This document shows positions 51,896-62,000 of a stretch of DNA of 64,000 nucleotides, piece by piece. Source of the DNA: Chondrus crispus (lineage: Eukaryota; Rhodophyta; Florideophyceae; Gigartinales; Gigartinaceae); assembly GCF_000350225.1 (NCBI RefSeq), contig NW_005179042.1, positions 124,001 to 188,000 on the forward strand, read 5' to 3'. The notes below the pieces were generated by a model. That model made no database searches and was not told the DNA's origin. It saw nothing but the letters and a program-made list of their open reading frames with translations. The position numbers and the translations under genes were made by a program. Positions within the stretch are counted from its first letter, which is position 1. Every line of letters starts with the position of its first letter.

Positions 51896-52604
51896 GGAAA
51901 TAGTGCTCAAGATAGCTTTTTGAATGTTCAATTTATTTGAAATATTTTTGCAAAAAAAGCTGTCCTCATATATTATTTCCTCATACAGTATTATGAGAAC
52001 AAGCCTCGGTCGGTCGGATAGACACTACTGTAGCCGTGCTGCATGGGCATACACGAGGGAGAATAACTTTACTGTTATTCTCCCTCGTGTATGCCCCTCT
52101 GTATGCCAGCGTTCAATGTCATCAAGAGGATTTTATTGGAAGGCGTTCCGCCTCCCATCCAATCATGAGGGTGATATGCAATAAGAACAATGAGAGAACA
52201 GGGCCACTTGGCCATTTCGCAGTGGGCACATTATTTAATGCGACGCTGGCTTCGGATCGGAGACGACGGCGGGATTCCCTCGATCGCAGTCTGCTGAACT
52301 GATAGCGCAGATGGTGTTCGACTCTGGGGAAAGCAACAAGCCTCACCCTATGCGCACGATCCCATCTGGACCTGTTGTGAGTCAGAACAATATCGTTCTC
52401 ACCTTTCTGTCCTTCCTCTCTCCCAGACGCCAACGCGGGCAGTCTATTGCACTCTTGCATGTGGCGAGCCTTTGATAAACGCGCCGACCACCCTGGAGCC
52501 GTTTTTCGTCTGTCTCTATCCGATCGCGAAACAAGCAATTGGAAACCATTTCGAAAGCTTCAGGGTACTGCGAAAGCGACCTCCCCGTCATTGTTCCGCA
52601 TTCA
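51896..52604. other. Intergenic region upstream of the 1445-aa gene
   Basis: It contains a long perfect hairpin (52045-52096) and a TATTTAAT sequence near 52230 that could serve as a TATA-like element. No gene is recognised. Confidence 0.5.
52045..52096. repeat. Perfect 22-bp inverted repeat (hairpin)
   Basis: The arm GGGCATACACGAGGGAGAAT plus AA is repeated exactly in inverted form after an 8-base spacer CTTTACTG. It is noncoding, intergenic and outside the piggyBac ends. A small hairpin RNA, a cruciform or the relic of a foldback element are possible. Confidence 0.9.
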
Positions 52605-55600
52605 ATGGGGCCAACATCAGCCCGCTCCGAAGCCTTAGACTCATCCGATGAACCAACGCCCCCAAAACCAGCGGAGTCCTTTTCGTCTCTTCCCTTCGCT
52701 GCTAAAACTTACACGGCAGAGGGCTTATTAGATTCACGATCGGGGAGAGATCAAACGGTGCGAAAGGTGATTGTTGGTCGTGGAAAATCATCAAGCACTG
52801 AGGCACGCATATCAAACACTTATGCCGGTTCGAATCTCTCTGTCACATCTTCACACTCCAAGAATGGCCCTGGCCCGCATGACAACTCCCAGCCTGCAGC
52901 ATTCGATAGAAAACTGAAGACGGATGTTGTTGACACCTCATACAAACCCGCCAAAGCCGCTTATTCGCCAGAGGGACGACCTGGACCCACCATGGGCATC
53001 TACTCGACGACTGAGAAGAAGACGCCGAGTAGAATGGATCTGCGAAACGAGCCGGATGCCCATGCTGGCCCAGCACCCGGTTCATCGCCATTGCAGCCGA
53101 GTTCATCGCACAATGCCGGGAATGCGAGTTTCACAAGTACGCCTCTGAACTTGAAAGCAGATGGGAATGCCAGGATGCGCCCAGATGATTTTTCGGACAA
53201 TGCGAAAACAGTTTTGTATCGTGCAGTTTTTGTGGTTCCTTCGAACCATCCTACAAGCGCAAGGCGGATACGAGTGGCATCAAAAATGCTGCGACATCAA
53301 TTAGATACATTGTGTAGGTTGACTCCGTCTACATGGGCAGAGCCATTCCGGATATGCACAGGCTCTCTCGTTTCCAACGTTGCAGTAGTAAGCGGTATGT
53401 CTTTCAGGCCTATTACGGTCCAACCTTTTCCAGTTAGGACACAGCATTCATCCGAAATTCGTTTCAAGATCGACATGGCGAGCAACCGCCGACTGCGAGT
53501 GTTCCGTTTACACCAGGCCCTATTTTGTACTGGATTCCCGTCGAGGGAGAGCGAGGCCAAGAACAAAGCTTCGATGCTCTTATTTTCCTCTGACAACATT
53601 TCGACGCACGTGAAAACGACAACTGAAGATGCAACAGCAAGGCCCACAGAGGAAGAACGAAAAGCGGCGGCGAAACCCTCAATGCCGGGAGATGTCTCTG
53701 GCAGTATTGGTCGGGTCATTCCCCGTCAAAAACCCGAAGCCTTGCCTCGGATTTCGCAATCGTCTGCACATAAAATCCGTCGGACCGAACCCAAGCTTTG
53801 TAGCTCTGAAGTTTACGCTACCAGTCTGAAAGGGCAGGTCGTGACGGTTTCACCTGCTACAGGCAAGGGCAAGGAGAATGTCGTAGGCCACCTAAGCAAG
53901 TCTCGTCCGGCATCTACCACCAATCTTTTCAATGTTAAACACCAGAGGGCAAGCACGATTGCTCAGAGAGATCGTCCCGATGTGTCTTCAACACCGGGAA
54001 ACATGACTACCACGAAAGGGACGATTCCAGTGCCGGCGAAAGCAATCGTAAATGGACCACGGCCGCGGCGCCCGGCGGACTCATCGCAACTCACACGGCT
54101 CGACCGTTCACGAGAAAAATCACTACCGGCTCTTGTGCCCAAAGCTGCTTCGAGGAACCGAAGCGTTCAGCAGTGCCGTCCTCGCGGCCAATTCCCCGTT
54201 ACAAGGCGGGCAGGTTCAAAGCGTGTCCTTCCTCAGTGCTGCATTGATGCACAGCTTCGAGCTGCAAAAATCGCTCGCGTTTCTAGCGAAGCGAGAGCGC
54301 GTCGTACAGTAGCGGCATCACAGCGTCTCAAAACAGTGGACGCTCGGGGGAAGTATCAACAAAAGGAAAGGGCAGTATCTAATCAGACGAAGGAAAGGAA
54401 GTGCGTTCCGCTATCCTCGAAGGCAACTTCGCAGATCGCAGTATCGAAATCCAGCAGCAGTTTGCGGAATTCTCCGGCTCCGAAGCAACCCGCCACGAAA
54501 GAACGGAGTTTGGTGGCAAGTCCACACCGACCGGACGTTCCCAAGCTGCTAGGCCCAAAGTGGGATTCTCGTGCAAAGGGTTCGGGAAGTCATTCACCTG
54601 GGGCTAGCTCTGCATTACCAGAAAAGGCGCAAGATGGTACTACGGGCAAGTTGTCTCGGACTTCGTCTAAGACACCCCGCGTTGACGGTGTTCGGAAAGC
54701 TCAAGCACAGACCAAGACACAGGTTCCAACTAGAGCGTCAACCTCACCGCAGCCTCGGATTAGTCCCAGAGAATCATTTATTGGAAGACACTCTGGCACA
54801 GGAGCTGCGCAAGCTGGAAAGCGCACGTTTGTGAATAAAGAGACGCAGCCGAGAGCACAAAGCCTTCGCCAGAACTTGATGTCCCGTTCACATGAAGCTC
54901 TTTCCACCAAAGCACAGGCCGGAGCGTCTGCATCCGAGAATCATAGCACCACCTCGCCTGACGTGAAGAGGATGGTTGGTATTGCGACCCAAAAGAGCGG
55001 AACGTCATCGGGAAAGCAGCAATCGCGTGGGCACATCACAAGTATCTCGTCTGGCCTGCCATGTCGGAGCTTGAAGCAAGAGCCCCATGCGGTTGGCATT
55101 GGGACAAACGCCTCATCAAAAGTTGATCGCTCCTCGTCCACGACAGCTAATGCGACAAGGCGTGCGGGACATGTTGTGGTGAGAAACGAACCGACGCACA
55201 CCGATAGTGCCAAAAGTTCTGTCAATTCCAAGTCGGCATGTTTGCAATTGCTCACCACAAGCGGTTCTAGCGCGAATGGCAAAGTCAGCCAGGAGATTTT
55301 GCGACGAGGAAGTGTCGATTTGCACGGTAAATCGCAAAACGATCGAAACGGTGATATTAGGGAGAAGAGAAAAAGCTCCGCAGGCACTTCTGCGAAGCCG
55401 AAACTTTTGCCCTTGGAAGGAAAGGCAACCGCTGTATCGCCTTTGCCTAGTTCAGTCAAGGAATTGTCCAGCGGACGAAGAGTAGCTCTCCCGTCTCCGA
55501 GCATGACTGTGAGTGGGAAGAACAAACCAGGTGCTAGTTCGTCAGTTTATGCCCAGAGGGCGGCAAGACCAACGCCATATTCTTGCCCGACATGCGCGGC

Positions 55601-56942
55601 TTGCGCACACATGCGGACAAATCTATCTCGCCCAATTGCCCGACGAGTCCGCGTAGACAGTACCCAAAAGGGTGTGTCCACCAAAGCCAAAGCCGATAAC
55701 AACGTTGCTTTACGAGGTGTTCAAAGAACACCGGCTGTACCTATTGGCGCTCTTGCGGCTGCTGCGCGTGCAGCTGCTGCAGTTGAGCCGACACCTCCGC
55801 TACAACCTCGAAGTACGCCTGGCTCTTCGAAGCAGTCATGCGACGAACGAGCATTGGGAAGTACTTCCGCTGCTATAAAACCTAAGCCGTTCCCTACAGC
55901 AATCGGCGCCCCTGTCACGAAGAAATTACCGCCCTCTTTACCTGTCGTTGCGAAAGCGGTGCCGGTGTCCTCCGCAGCACCCAGCAAGTCCGTGACGGGG
56001 GAAATTCGCCCTGCTACCTCCGACGGTGGTTCTAAGCGACCCTCACCGGAAAAACTTGTACAAAAGCCTCCATCCGCCCGTCAGCTTGCTCCTTCCGTGA
56101 AGGAAGGAACCCCCAGCTCAGCACTGACGTTCCCGGATGACACTCACGTTACTATGTGGAACCGAGTGGAACAGAGAAAAATTGCTGGAAACGCGGCACC
56201 GCTCGGGAAGAATCTAGACCGTTATTTACAAGGGCACCCTGAGTGTGAGATATACGACAGACAAGATCAAGATTTAATGCGAACGCCTCTGAAAAGAGGG
56301 GATCGCAAGAAGAGGAGGGTCAATCCAGACGAGCTAGGGGCGGGTGTCCACGTTGCAATATGGAATCGGACCACGAATAGGAAAGTGGCTGGCAACGCTG
56401 CGCCATTGAACAAGAATTTGAAGGCATATCTCGCGAAGCGGCCATATTGTGAGGTATACAACGGGCAAGACGACGAGCCAGAAAAAGCATCTGTGGCGAA
56501 AGGAGAAAAGAAGCAAGGAAGGGGAGAGGTCAAACGTGAACCAGAGCTCGAACACCCGGCCCTCTCTAGTGTGATTGCAGGATCAGTAATTGTGCAGTCG
56601 CCGGCAGAGGCAGGGTTAGACTCGTGGAGAAATCTGTCTGCAGAGTACGAAGCGCTGGGGCATTCTTACAAAACTGATTTTGACGAAGCAGATGAGTGGA
56701 TACGTTGGGGCGGATGCGAGGATGATGATGTCAGTCCTATGATTGTGGAGAGCTATGTTGGCGACGACATGTCGGGAACGATCGTTGATGTACAAGATGT
56801 TACACCGCTGGAACTTGTCGGTTCAGATGATGCGTTTAGGTATTTTGACGCAAACATGTTTTCCTCCGACAATTTCGAGCACTCCTTGGAGGTCGAGTCC
56901 CAGGCGCTAAGTATAGGGAATAGAGCTGAAAAGCAGGTTTAG
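52605..56942 (+). CDS. Large basic disordered protein with paired C-terminal WN-R-K-GNAAP repeats
   Basis: ATG 52605 (MGPTSARSEALDSSDEP) opens 1445 uninterrupted codons; the frame is open about 22 codons further without an ATG. Residues 1-1150 are rich in S, K, R, T, P and A and probably disordered. A few ordered patches occur, including a stretch near 190-330 with VLYRAVFVVPSNHPTS. Near 1180 and 1245 are two copies of a unit of about 40 aa. These are HVTMWNRVEQRKIAGNAAP and HVAIWNRTTNRKVAGNAAP, each followed by L-x-KNL-x-x-YL, C-E-(I/V)-Y and QD. The spacing and aromatic residues suggest a small folded domain. The last 100 aa are acidic. This pattern is common in chromatin-associated proteins, but no function can be assigned. 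It is the only intact host-type gene in the window. Confidence 0.8.
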   Translation: MGPTSARSEALDSSDEPTPPKPAESFSSLPFAAKTYTAEGLLDSRSGRDQTVRKVIVGRGKSSSTEARISNTYAGSNLSVTSSHSKNGPGPHDNSQPAAFDRKLKTDVVDTSYKPAKAAYSPEGRPGPTMGIYSTTEKKTPSRMDLRNEPDAHAGPAPGSSPLQPSSSHNAGNASFTSTPLNLKADGNARMRPDDFSDNAKTVLYRAVFVVPSNHPTSARRIRVASKMLRHQLDTLCRLTPSTWAEPFRICTGSLVSNVAVVSGMSFRPITVQPFPVRTQHSSEIRFKIDMASNRRLRVFRLHQALFCTGFPSRESEAKNKASMLLFSSDNISTHVKTTTEDATARPTEEERKAAAKPSMPGDVSGSIGRVIPRQKPEALPRISQSSAHKIRRTEPKLCSSEVYATSLKGQVVTVSPATGKGKENVVGHLSKSRPASTTNLFNVKHQRASTIAQRDRPDVSSTPGNMTTTKGTIPVPAKAIVNGPRPRRPADSSQLTRLDRSREKSLPALVPKAASRNRSVQQCRPRGQFPVTRRAGSKRVLPQCCIDAQLRAAKIARVSSEARARRTVAASQRLKTVDARGKYQQKERAVSNQTKERKCVPLSSKATSQIAVSKSSSSLRNSPAPKQPATKERSLVASPHRPDVPKLLGPKWDSRAKGSGSHSPGASSALPEKAQDGTTGKLSRTSSKTPRVDGVRKAQAQTKTQVPTRASTSPQPRISPRESFIGRHSGTGAAQAGKRTFVNKETQPRAQSLRQNLMSRSHEALSTKAQAGASASENHSTTSPDVKRMVGIATQKSGTSSGKQQSRGHITSISSGLPCRSLKQEPHAVGIGTNASSKVDRSSSTTANATRRAGHVVVRNEPTHTDSAKSSVNSKSACLQLLTTSGSSANGKVSQEILRRGSVDLHGKSQNDRNGDIREKRKSSAGTSAKPKLLPLEGKATAVSPLPSSVKELSSGRRVALPSPSMTVSGKNKPGASSSVYAQRAARPTPYSCPTCAACAHMRTNLSRPIARRVRVDSTQKGVSTKAKADNNVALRGVQRTPAVPIGALAAAARAAAAVEPTPPLQPRSTPGSSKQSCDERALGSTSAAIKPKPFPTAIGAPVTKKLPPSLPVVAKAVPVSSAAPSKSVTGEIRPATSDGGSKRPSPEKLVQKPPSARQLAPSVKEGTPSSALTFPDDTHVTMWNRVEQRKIAGNAAPLGKNLDRYLQGHPECEIYDRQDQDLMRTPLKRGDRKKRRVNPDELGAGVHVAIWNRTTNRKVAGNAAPLNKNLKAYLAKRPYCEVYNGQDDEPEKASVAKGEKKQGRGEVKREPELEHPALSSVIAGSVIVQSPAEAGLDSWRNLSAEYEALGHSYKTDFDEADEWIRWGGCEDDDVSPMIVESYVGDDMSGTIVDVQDVTPLELVGSDDAFRYFDANMFSSDNFEHSLEVESQALSIGNRAEKQV

Positions 56943-58824
56943 CACCGTCGCTTTGTGCGAAAGTCCACTGATTGTAAGGGCACCACTGGCGCAGGGGCTG
57001 CGAGAGACAACTATCTTTTAGCACCAGGCCATGTAATCTAACCATAACTTGTGATGTGCCGGTGCAACATCCATGAATTGATGAGAAACTGATGAAGAAC
57101 CCATGCTGGATAGTAAAGAGTAAAGACTGATATGTAGACCCATCTATTGTTGTGCGCCACATCTTCCACTTTTAGACAAAAGTGATTTTTTTTGGGGGGA
57201 TGCTCGGAAGCGACAGACGAAGTCAGATGATGAAACTGGCCATCCTCCAAGCTGGCCACCCTCCAAGCTGCTTGTCATTCCAAACTGATGTTAGAAACAG
57301 AACAACTAGATTCGAAGGAAATGTAGCAGAGCCTCAGAATGTGAGAAAATGAAACAACGCTGCTTAAATCTGGGTGGTGTTGAAGCCCTTACTCCAAACT
57401 GTGTCTCGGCGCACAGCACCATTACACTCTATTAGTGTAATAGGTGCTTTGCATCGAAACGAAGTTAACTAGACTCTTGCGTATCATCGAACATGTTAGT
57501 TTATGCTAAGATGCATATTGGCACATGAACAGGAGTCCTCGCTCTGCCGTCTTGAAAGTAATCTATTTTTTCTGGAGAAAGTGCATTACTCTTTTTAGTG
57601 AATCAGATTCATTCATTCTTTCATACATGCACATACTATTCGTTTGCATGTTGAACTTATTGAAGAATAGATGGAGAAGCTTTTTTTTGGTTCAGACCAG
57701 GGATTTCAAGACGTCACACTTCACAAGGGAGCACGTGAACAAAATAGAACTAAGACATTTTTCAAAACCACGAAGAAACATATGTTGGCGCTGGTGCTCA
57801 GGCCTTCTCTTTCCTTGGAGCAAACCTGGGCTCTGAAATCGGTGTGTTGCTCACGGCTTCGAGAATACTGTCACCGTGTCATCACTCACATGCGTACGGA
57901 CACTCTTCATCATTCAGGCATGTCTGGTTCTTGTTTTTCCTCGACACAAACATGTATCCCGATGTCAAACTGCTGTAAGTTTTTGGCAAGAATGGGATAT
58001 CACCCCAGACATGATATGCGTGCGGTATTTGGCCTTGCGGACACATTCCTTCGCGATAAGGTGACGTGGAAAAGGACTCAAGTGCAAACGCGTACTGAGA
58101 AGCTTGCCAGGCAGCAGAGCGATCGAACAAACAGTGGCTTCTTACCGGAATGTGGAGATTCAGTATGGGGGATGCGCGGCACTGAGTACAACGGTTCTCT
58201 GTCCTACGTCGTGCACTCGAAGGCGTTCCTGGTGGTGAGGGAAAGGTGTGCAAATTGTTGCCGAACTGGTTTATAAAGCAAGGGGGAGTGCGTGGAACTC
58301 TAGTGGCCATATCCAATTTTTCTTGAGACAGGGCTAGAGCTAACCGTCAAGACAATCCTGAGAGCAGAGCTCATACAAAGTGCGCTGAGAACCCAACTTC
58401 GAACCCATGATCCTAATTGCTTTGGTACATTACGACGCAGAAAAGGGGGAAACAGTTGTGTACCGGACGACGTCATGGGTAAAAAGGTGAAACGCAACCA
58501 CTGTACTACACCGTAGACGCAAGAAAGCATGATATTGCAGTGCGGTTTGAAATTCAGGGACGTGTCATGAGAGCAATTATTCTTTAAGAGAAGCACTTTG
58601 AATGACTTGGTCCTTGCTAAGAGCGTTGATGATACCGTGTCTGTGTCATTATAGGGAATTGACCGACGTCGACATGTAAGGGGTGTTGCGGGAGGGGAGG
58701 GGCGCAGGAAGTTACCGTTAACTCTCATGCCTTTCAGGACTTAAAAAAAAGGTGCAACAGGGGTTGGGCCTTTGTTATGCCAAAAGAGGAGGTGCACGCT
58801 TTCAACAGCATTGTTGCCGCCGTT
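56943..58824. other. Intergenic region, no supported gene
   Basis: Open frames up to about 200 codons occur on both strands (57671-58276 on +, 58300-58728 on -). They show no domain, no consistent composition and overlap each other, so I leave them unassigned. Confidence 0.5.
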
Positions 58825-58829
58825 GTGAG

Positions 58830-59033
58830 TGTGAACCAAGAGATCCGGATGCCGGGGTCCCCCTGACCGCGGGGGGGCCGCCGGCGCCGGTATATTTACT
58901 GACTCTATGTCCTATCGTACGTCTATAAATAAGGCTGTGCCTTATTTGCATGTTTGTGTGGAATCGCTGTGTTTTTCGTAGCGGGGCGGGAGAGCAATGC
59001 GCGCGTCTTTCCCTCTTTTTGTGTGGAATCACA
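58830..59033 (-). repeat. Copia-4 3' LTR
   Basis: TGTGATTCC...GGTTCACA, 204 bp. It is 65 bp longer than the 5' LTR. The extra stretch lies between two copies of GATTCCACACAAA, so the 5' LTR probably lost it by recombination between these repeats. Confidence 0.9.
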
Positions 59034-62000
59034 GTCCCCCTGGCGCGCGTATTGCTTAGTTTCGGGGTGGAAAGTGACTGCCTCGGTGGGTGGGGGGGTG
59101 ACGTTGAGTCGCGTGCGGTGTCTTGTGAATGTGTCTTTCTTGAGCGGTTTGGTCATCAGGTCCGCTGGCATGTCGTGTGTTGGTACTCGATGTATTGAGA
59201 TGGCACCATTTTTTGTTGTGTCTTGGAGGTAATGGTATTTGATGTCTATGCACTTCCTTCTCTTTGTGGGCGCTTGTTGGTTTGCCATGCGAGCGGCGGC
59301 GGCGTTGTCAATGTGCATGGCCGCCGTTGGCGTGGGGATGCCTATTTCCGACATCATGTTGCGGATCCATATGGTGTGGGTTGCCGCCTCGGCTGCCGCC
59401 ATGTACTCGGCTTCACATGTACTTTTAGCTACAATGGGCTGTTGTTTGGCCTGCCAGTGTATGGTCGCATTGTGGAGGGTAACAGCCATGCCGGAGAACG
59501 ATTTTCGCGTGGTCGTGTCATTGGCAAAGTCGGCGTCTGTGAAGCTCGTGATGGTGGGCTGTTGTTTCCGTGATTTGGGGAAAAGTATGCCGTGGCTGCG
59601 TGTGCTGTGTAAATATTGCGCTAGCCTTTTTAGCAGTCTCCAGTGTCTCTTGGTGGGGCGTTGTAGTGCACGCGCCAATGCCGCTGTTGCAAATGCAATG
59701 TCTGGTCTGGTACTGTCCGCTATGTACCGTATCTCTCCTAGCGCTGTGCGGTATGTGTCTTGTATGGCTGGGTACTGTTCATCTGTGTCTTTCGGTGGAT
59801 CTACACTGATGCCGTGGAGGTATGGTGTGTCAACCGGGTTGCTGTCGTTCATGCGCAAGTATGCGGTGACGTGCTGTATGTGCTGTGGTTGCGAGACATG
59901 GATCCCGTGCTGTGTGTATGTTATGTGCCAGTTGAGGTATGCTTTGGGTTTGCCCAGCCTCTTGATTTGATATTTCTGGCGCAATGTGTTGTACAGCTCG
60001 TCATTGAGTTTGGGGGTCGTGGCGGCTGCTAGGAAGTCATCCATGCTGACTGCTATAATGATCAGGTTGTTGTGTGCCTGTTTGGTGAACAGTGATGGAT
60101 CTGATTTGAGTTGACGGTATCCGTTGTTTCGGAGGTGTTCGTGGAGTCGTGTGCTGTAGGTATACGCCGCTGGTGGGGTGCCGTATATGTTTCCTTTGAG
60201 TTGACCGTTTGTGGTTTTGTGTGTGAACGTTCCGTCAAATTTTGGGGGTTGCCATACGTACACCGGCTTTTCGTGTTCGTATTGTTCATGCAAGTATGCT
60301 CCTTTTATATCGAGATGTTCAAGGTGCATGTCGTTCGCTGCCGCCATGGCGAGTATTGCTCTGACTGTCGTTTTGTCTGCCATGAACGTCGCTGTCTTGT
60401 CCGGGTCATAGTGCGTGTGGGGTGTCATGAGGTCTCCGCGCACTGAGCATCGAGCTTTTCTTGTTATTGTTTTCATGTCCGGCTCGATCTTGTACCTGTA
60501 CGTCATGGTCATCGGTATGATGTCACGTTTCGGTATGTTGGTTGCTGTTTTGTGCCATGCGATTGCCTTCATGTCGTCCAGCTGCTGTAATTCGTGGTTG
60601 TGCGCCGTTTCCCATTCTTTTGCGTCAGGATATTTGCGTGCTTGTGCAAGTGATCTGGGCGCTGGGGTTGTGGTTGTGACTGCCGTTGGTGTGGTGGTCT
60701 TGCGGCGTTTCGCCGTGAATGCGGCAGGTGTGGTTGTGCATGGGTCTGTGTTGCGGAAGTACGGTTTAAAGTCGTTGCTGCGCACTTTTTGTTGTCGGCT
60801 GGTGTGCATGTTGTAGACTTGGATGTGTGTGTCGTCGATACCGTGGAGGTATCGTGCTGGGTGTGCTCTGAGCTGAAGTTTGGTTTTGTGCGGTTTCAGT
60901 ATAGGTATGTATCCTAGTTGGCCAAATATGAATATGTACTTCACTCGCGGCGGGGTGCCATGCCATAGGGTGTGCGGTAGGTTCTTGACGGTGTGGTGGT
61001 ATGTTATGTTGTATTTGTATACAGCGTCGGTGACTGCTTCTTGCCAGTAGGCTTGCTGCATGTGGCTGTGCGCCAACGCAGCTCGTGCACTGTTCATGAT
61101 GGTCCTATTGATGCGTTCTGCCAAGGAGTTTTCTTGCGGTGTATAGGCTGTGGTCGGTCGAAAGGTGATCCCTCTGTTGGTGAGGTACTGCTGTACGTAT
61201 GTGGCTGTGTATTCCTTCGCGTTGTCCGTGGTGAGTAGTTTGGGATAGTATCCTAGCTGGTTGGATACGTATTGGATGGCGTTGGTGATGCTGTGCGGTA
61301 CTTGTGACCTGTTGTTGAGGAAGACTACCCAGGCGTATCTCGTAGCTGTGTCTACAAGTGTCATGAAGTAGTAGTTATTTTGTCTGGATGTGGGCTTGAT
61401 GGGGCCGCAGACATCCGACGATAGTTGTGTGCCTACTTCCTGTGTGTGGGTGGTGCGGGGGTGCGTGGTTTGCGTTGTTTTGCCATCGATACATCCTGTG
61501 CAGGTTAGCTTGTGTGGCGTCGTGTGCAGGGATGCGGGGAGGGGTGGTAACAGTTTGTGTTTCGCCATTATACTGATGGTTTTTGGGTGAATGTGGCCGA
61601 GTCGCAGATGCCAGTCCTGCATTATGTCCTTGACGGTGCTTCTTTTTGGTTGGTGATGGGGGGATTGCGCGGTGTTGCGCAGTTGCGGTGTGGCGCGCGT
61701 GTGGGGGGCTATGTGGGGTGTGACCGGTGCGGTGGTGCTTTTCTTGTTTTGTTTGTGTTGTGTATGGGTGCTGGTGTGTTTCGGTGCTTTACGTGTTTTA
61801 TGTGATTTGCCTACAGTGCGTGCTGCTTGTGCTTGAGCTCGCTCAGGTTTGTCCATCACGTACTGTCCTTTGCGGTATGTGGCCGTGAGGACTGGTTTTC
61901 TTATGCGTTGGGGTGCGTGCACTATTGCGCGGTGGGGTGTGAATGTGACATGCCCGTAGCGGGTGAGGTCGTGTACACTTAGGAGGTTTTGCTGTATGTT

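Noticed and set aside
57671..58276. 201-codon + frame between the host gene and Copia-4
   Set aside because: It has no recognisable domain and irregular composition, and overlapping - strand frames are just as long. Kept only as unassigned sequence.
59239..59970. Long + strand frames within Copia-4 (243 aa and others)
   Set aside because: They are shadows of the intact 1410-codon pol on the - strand.
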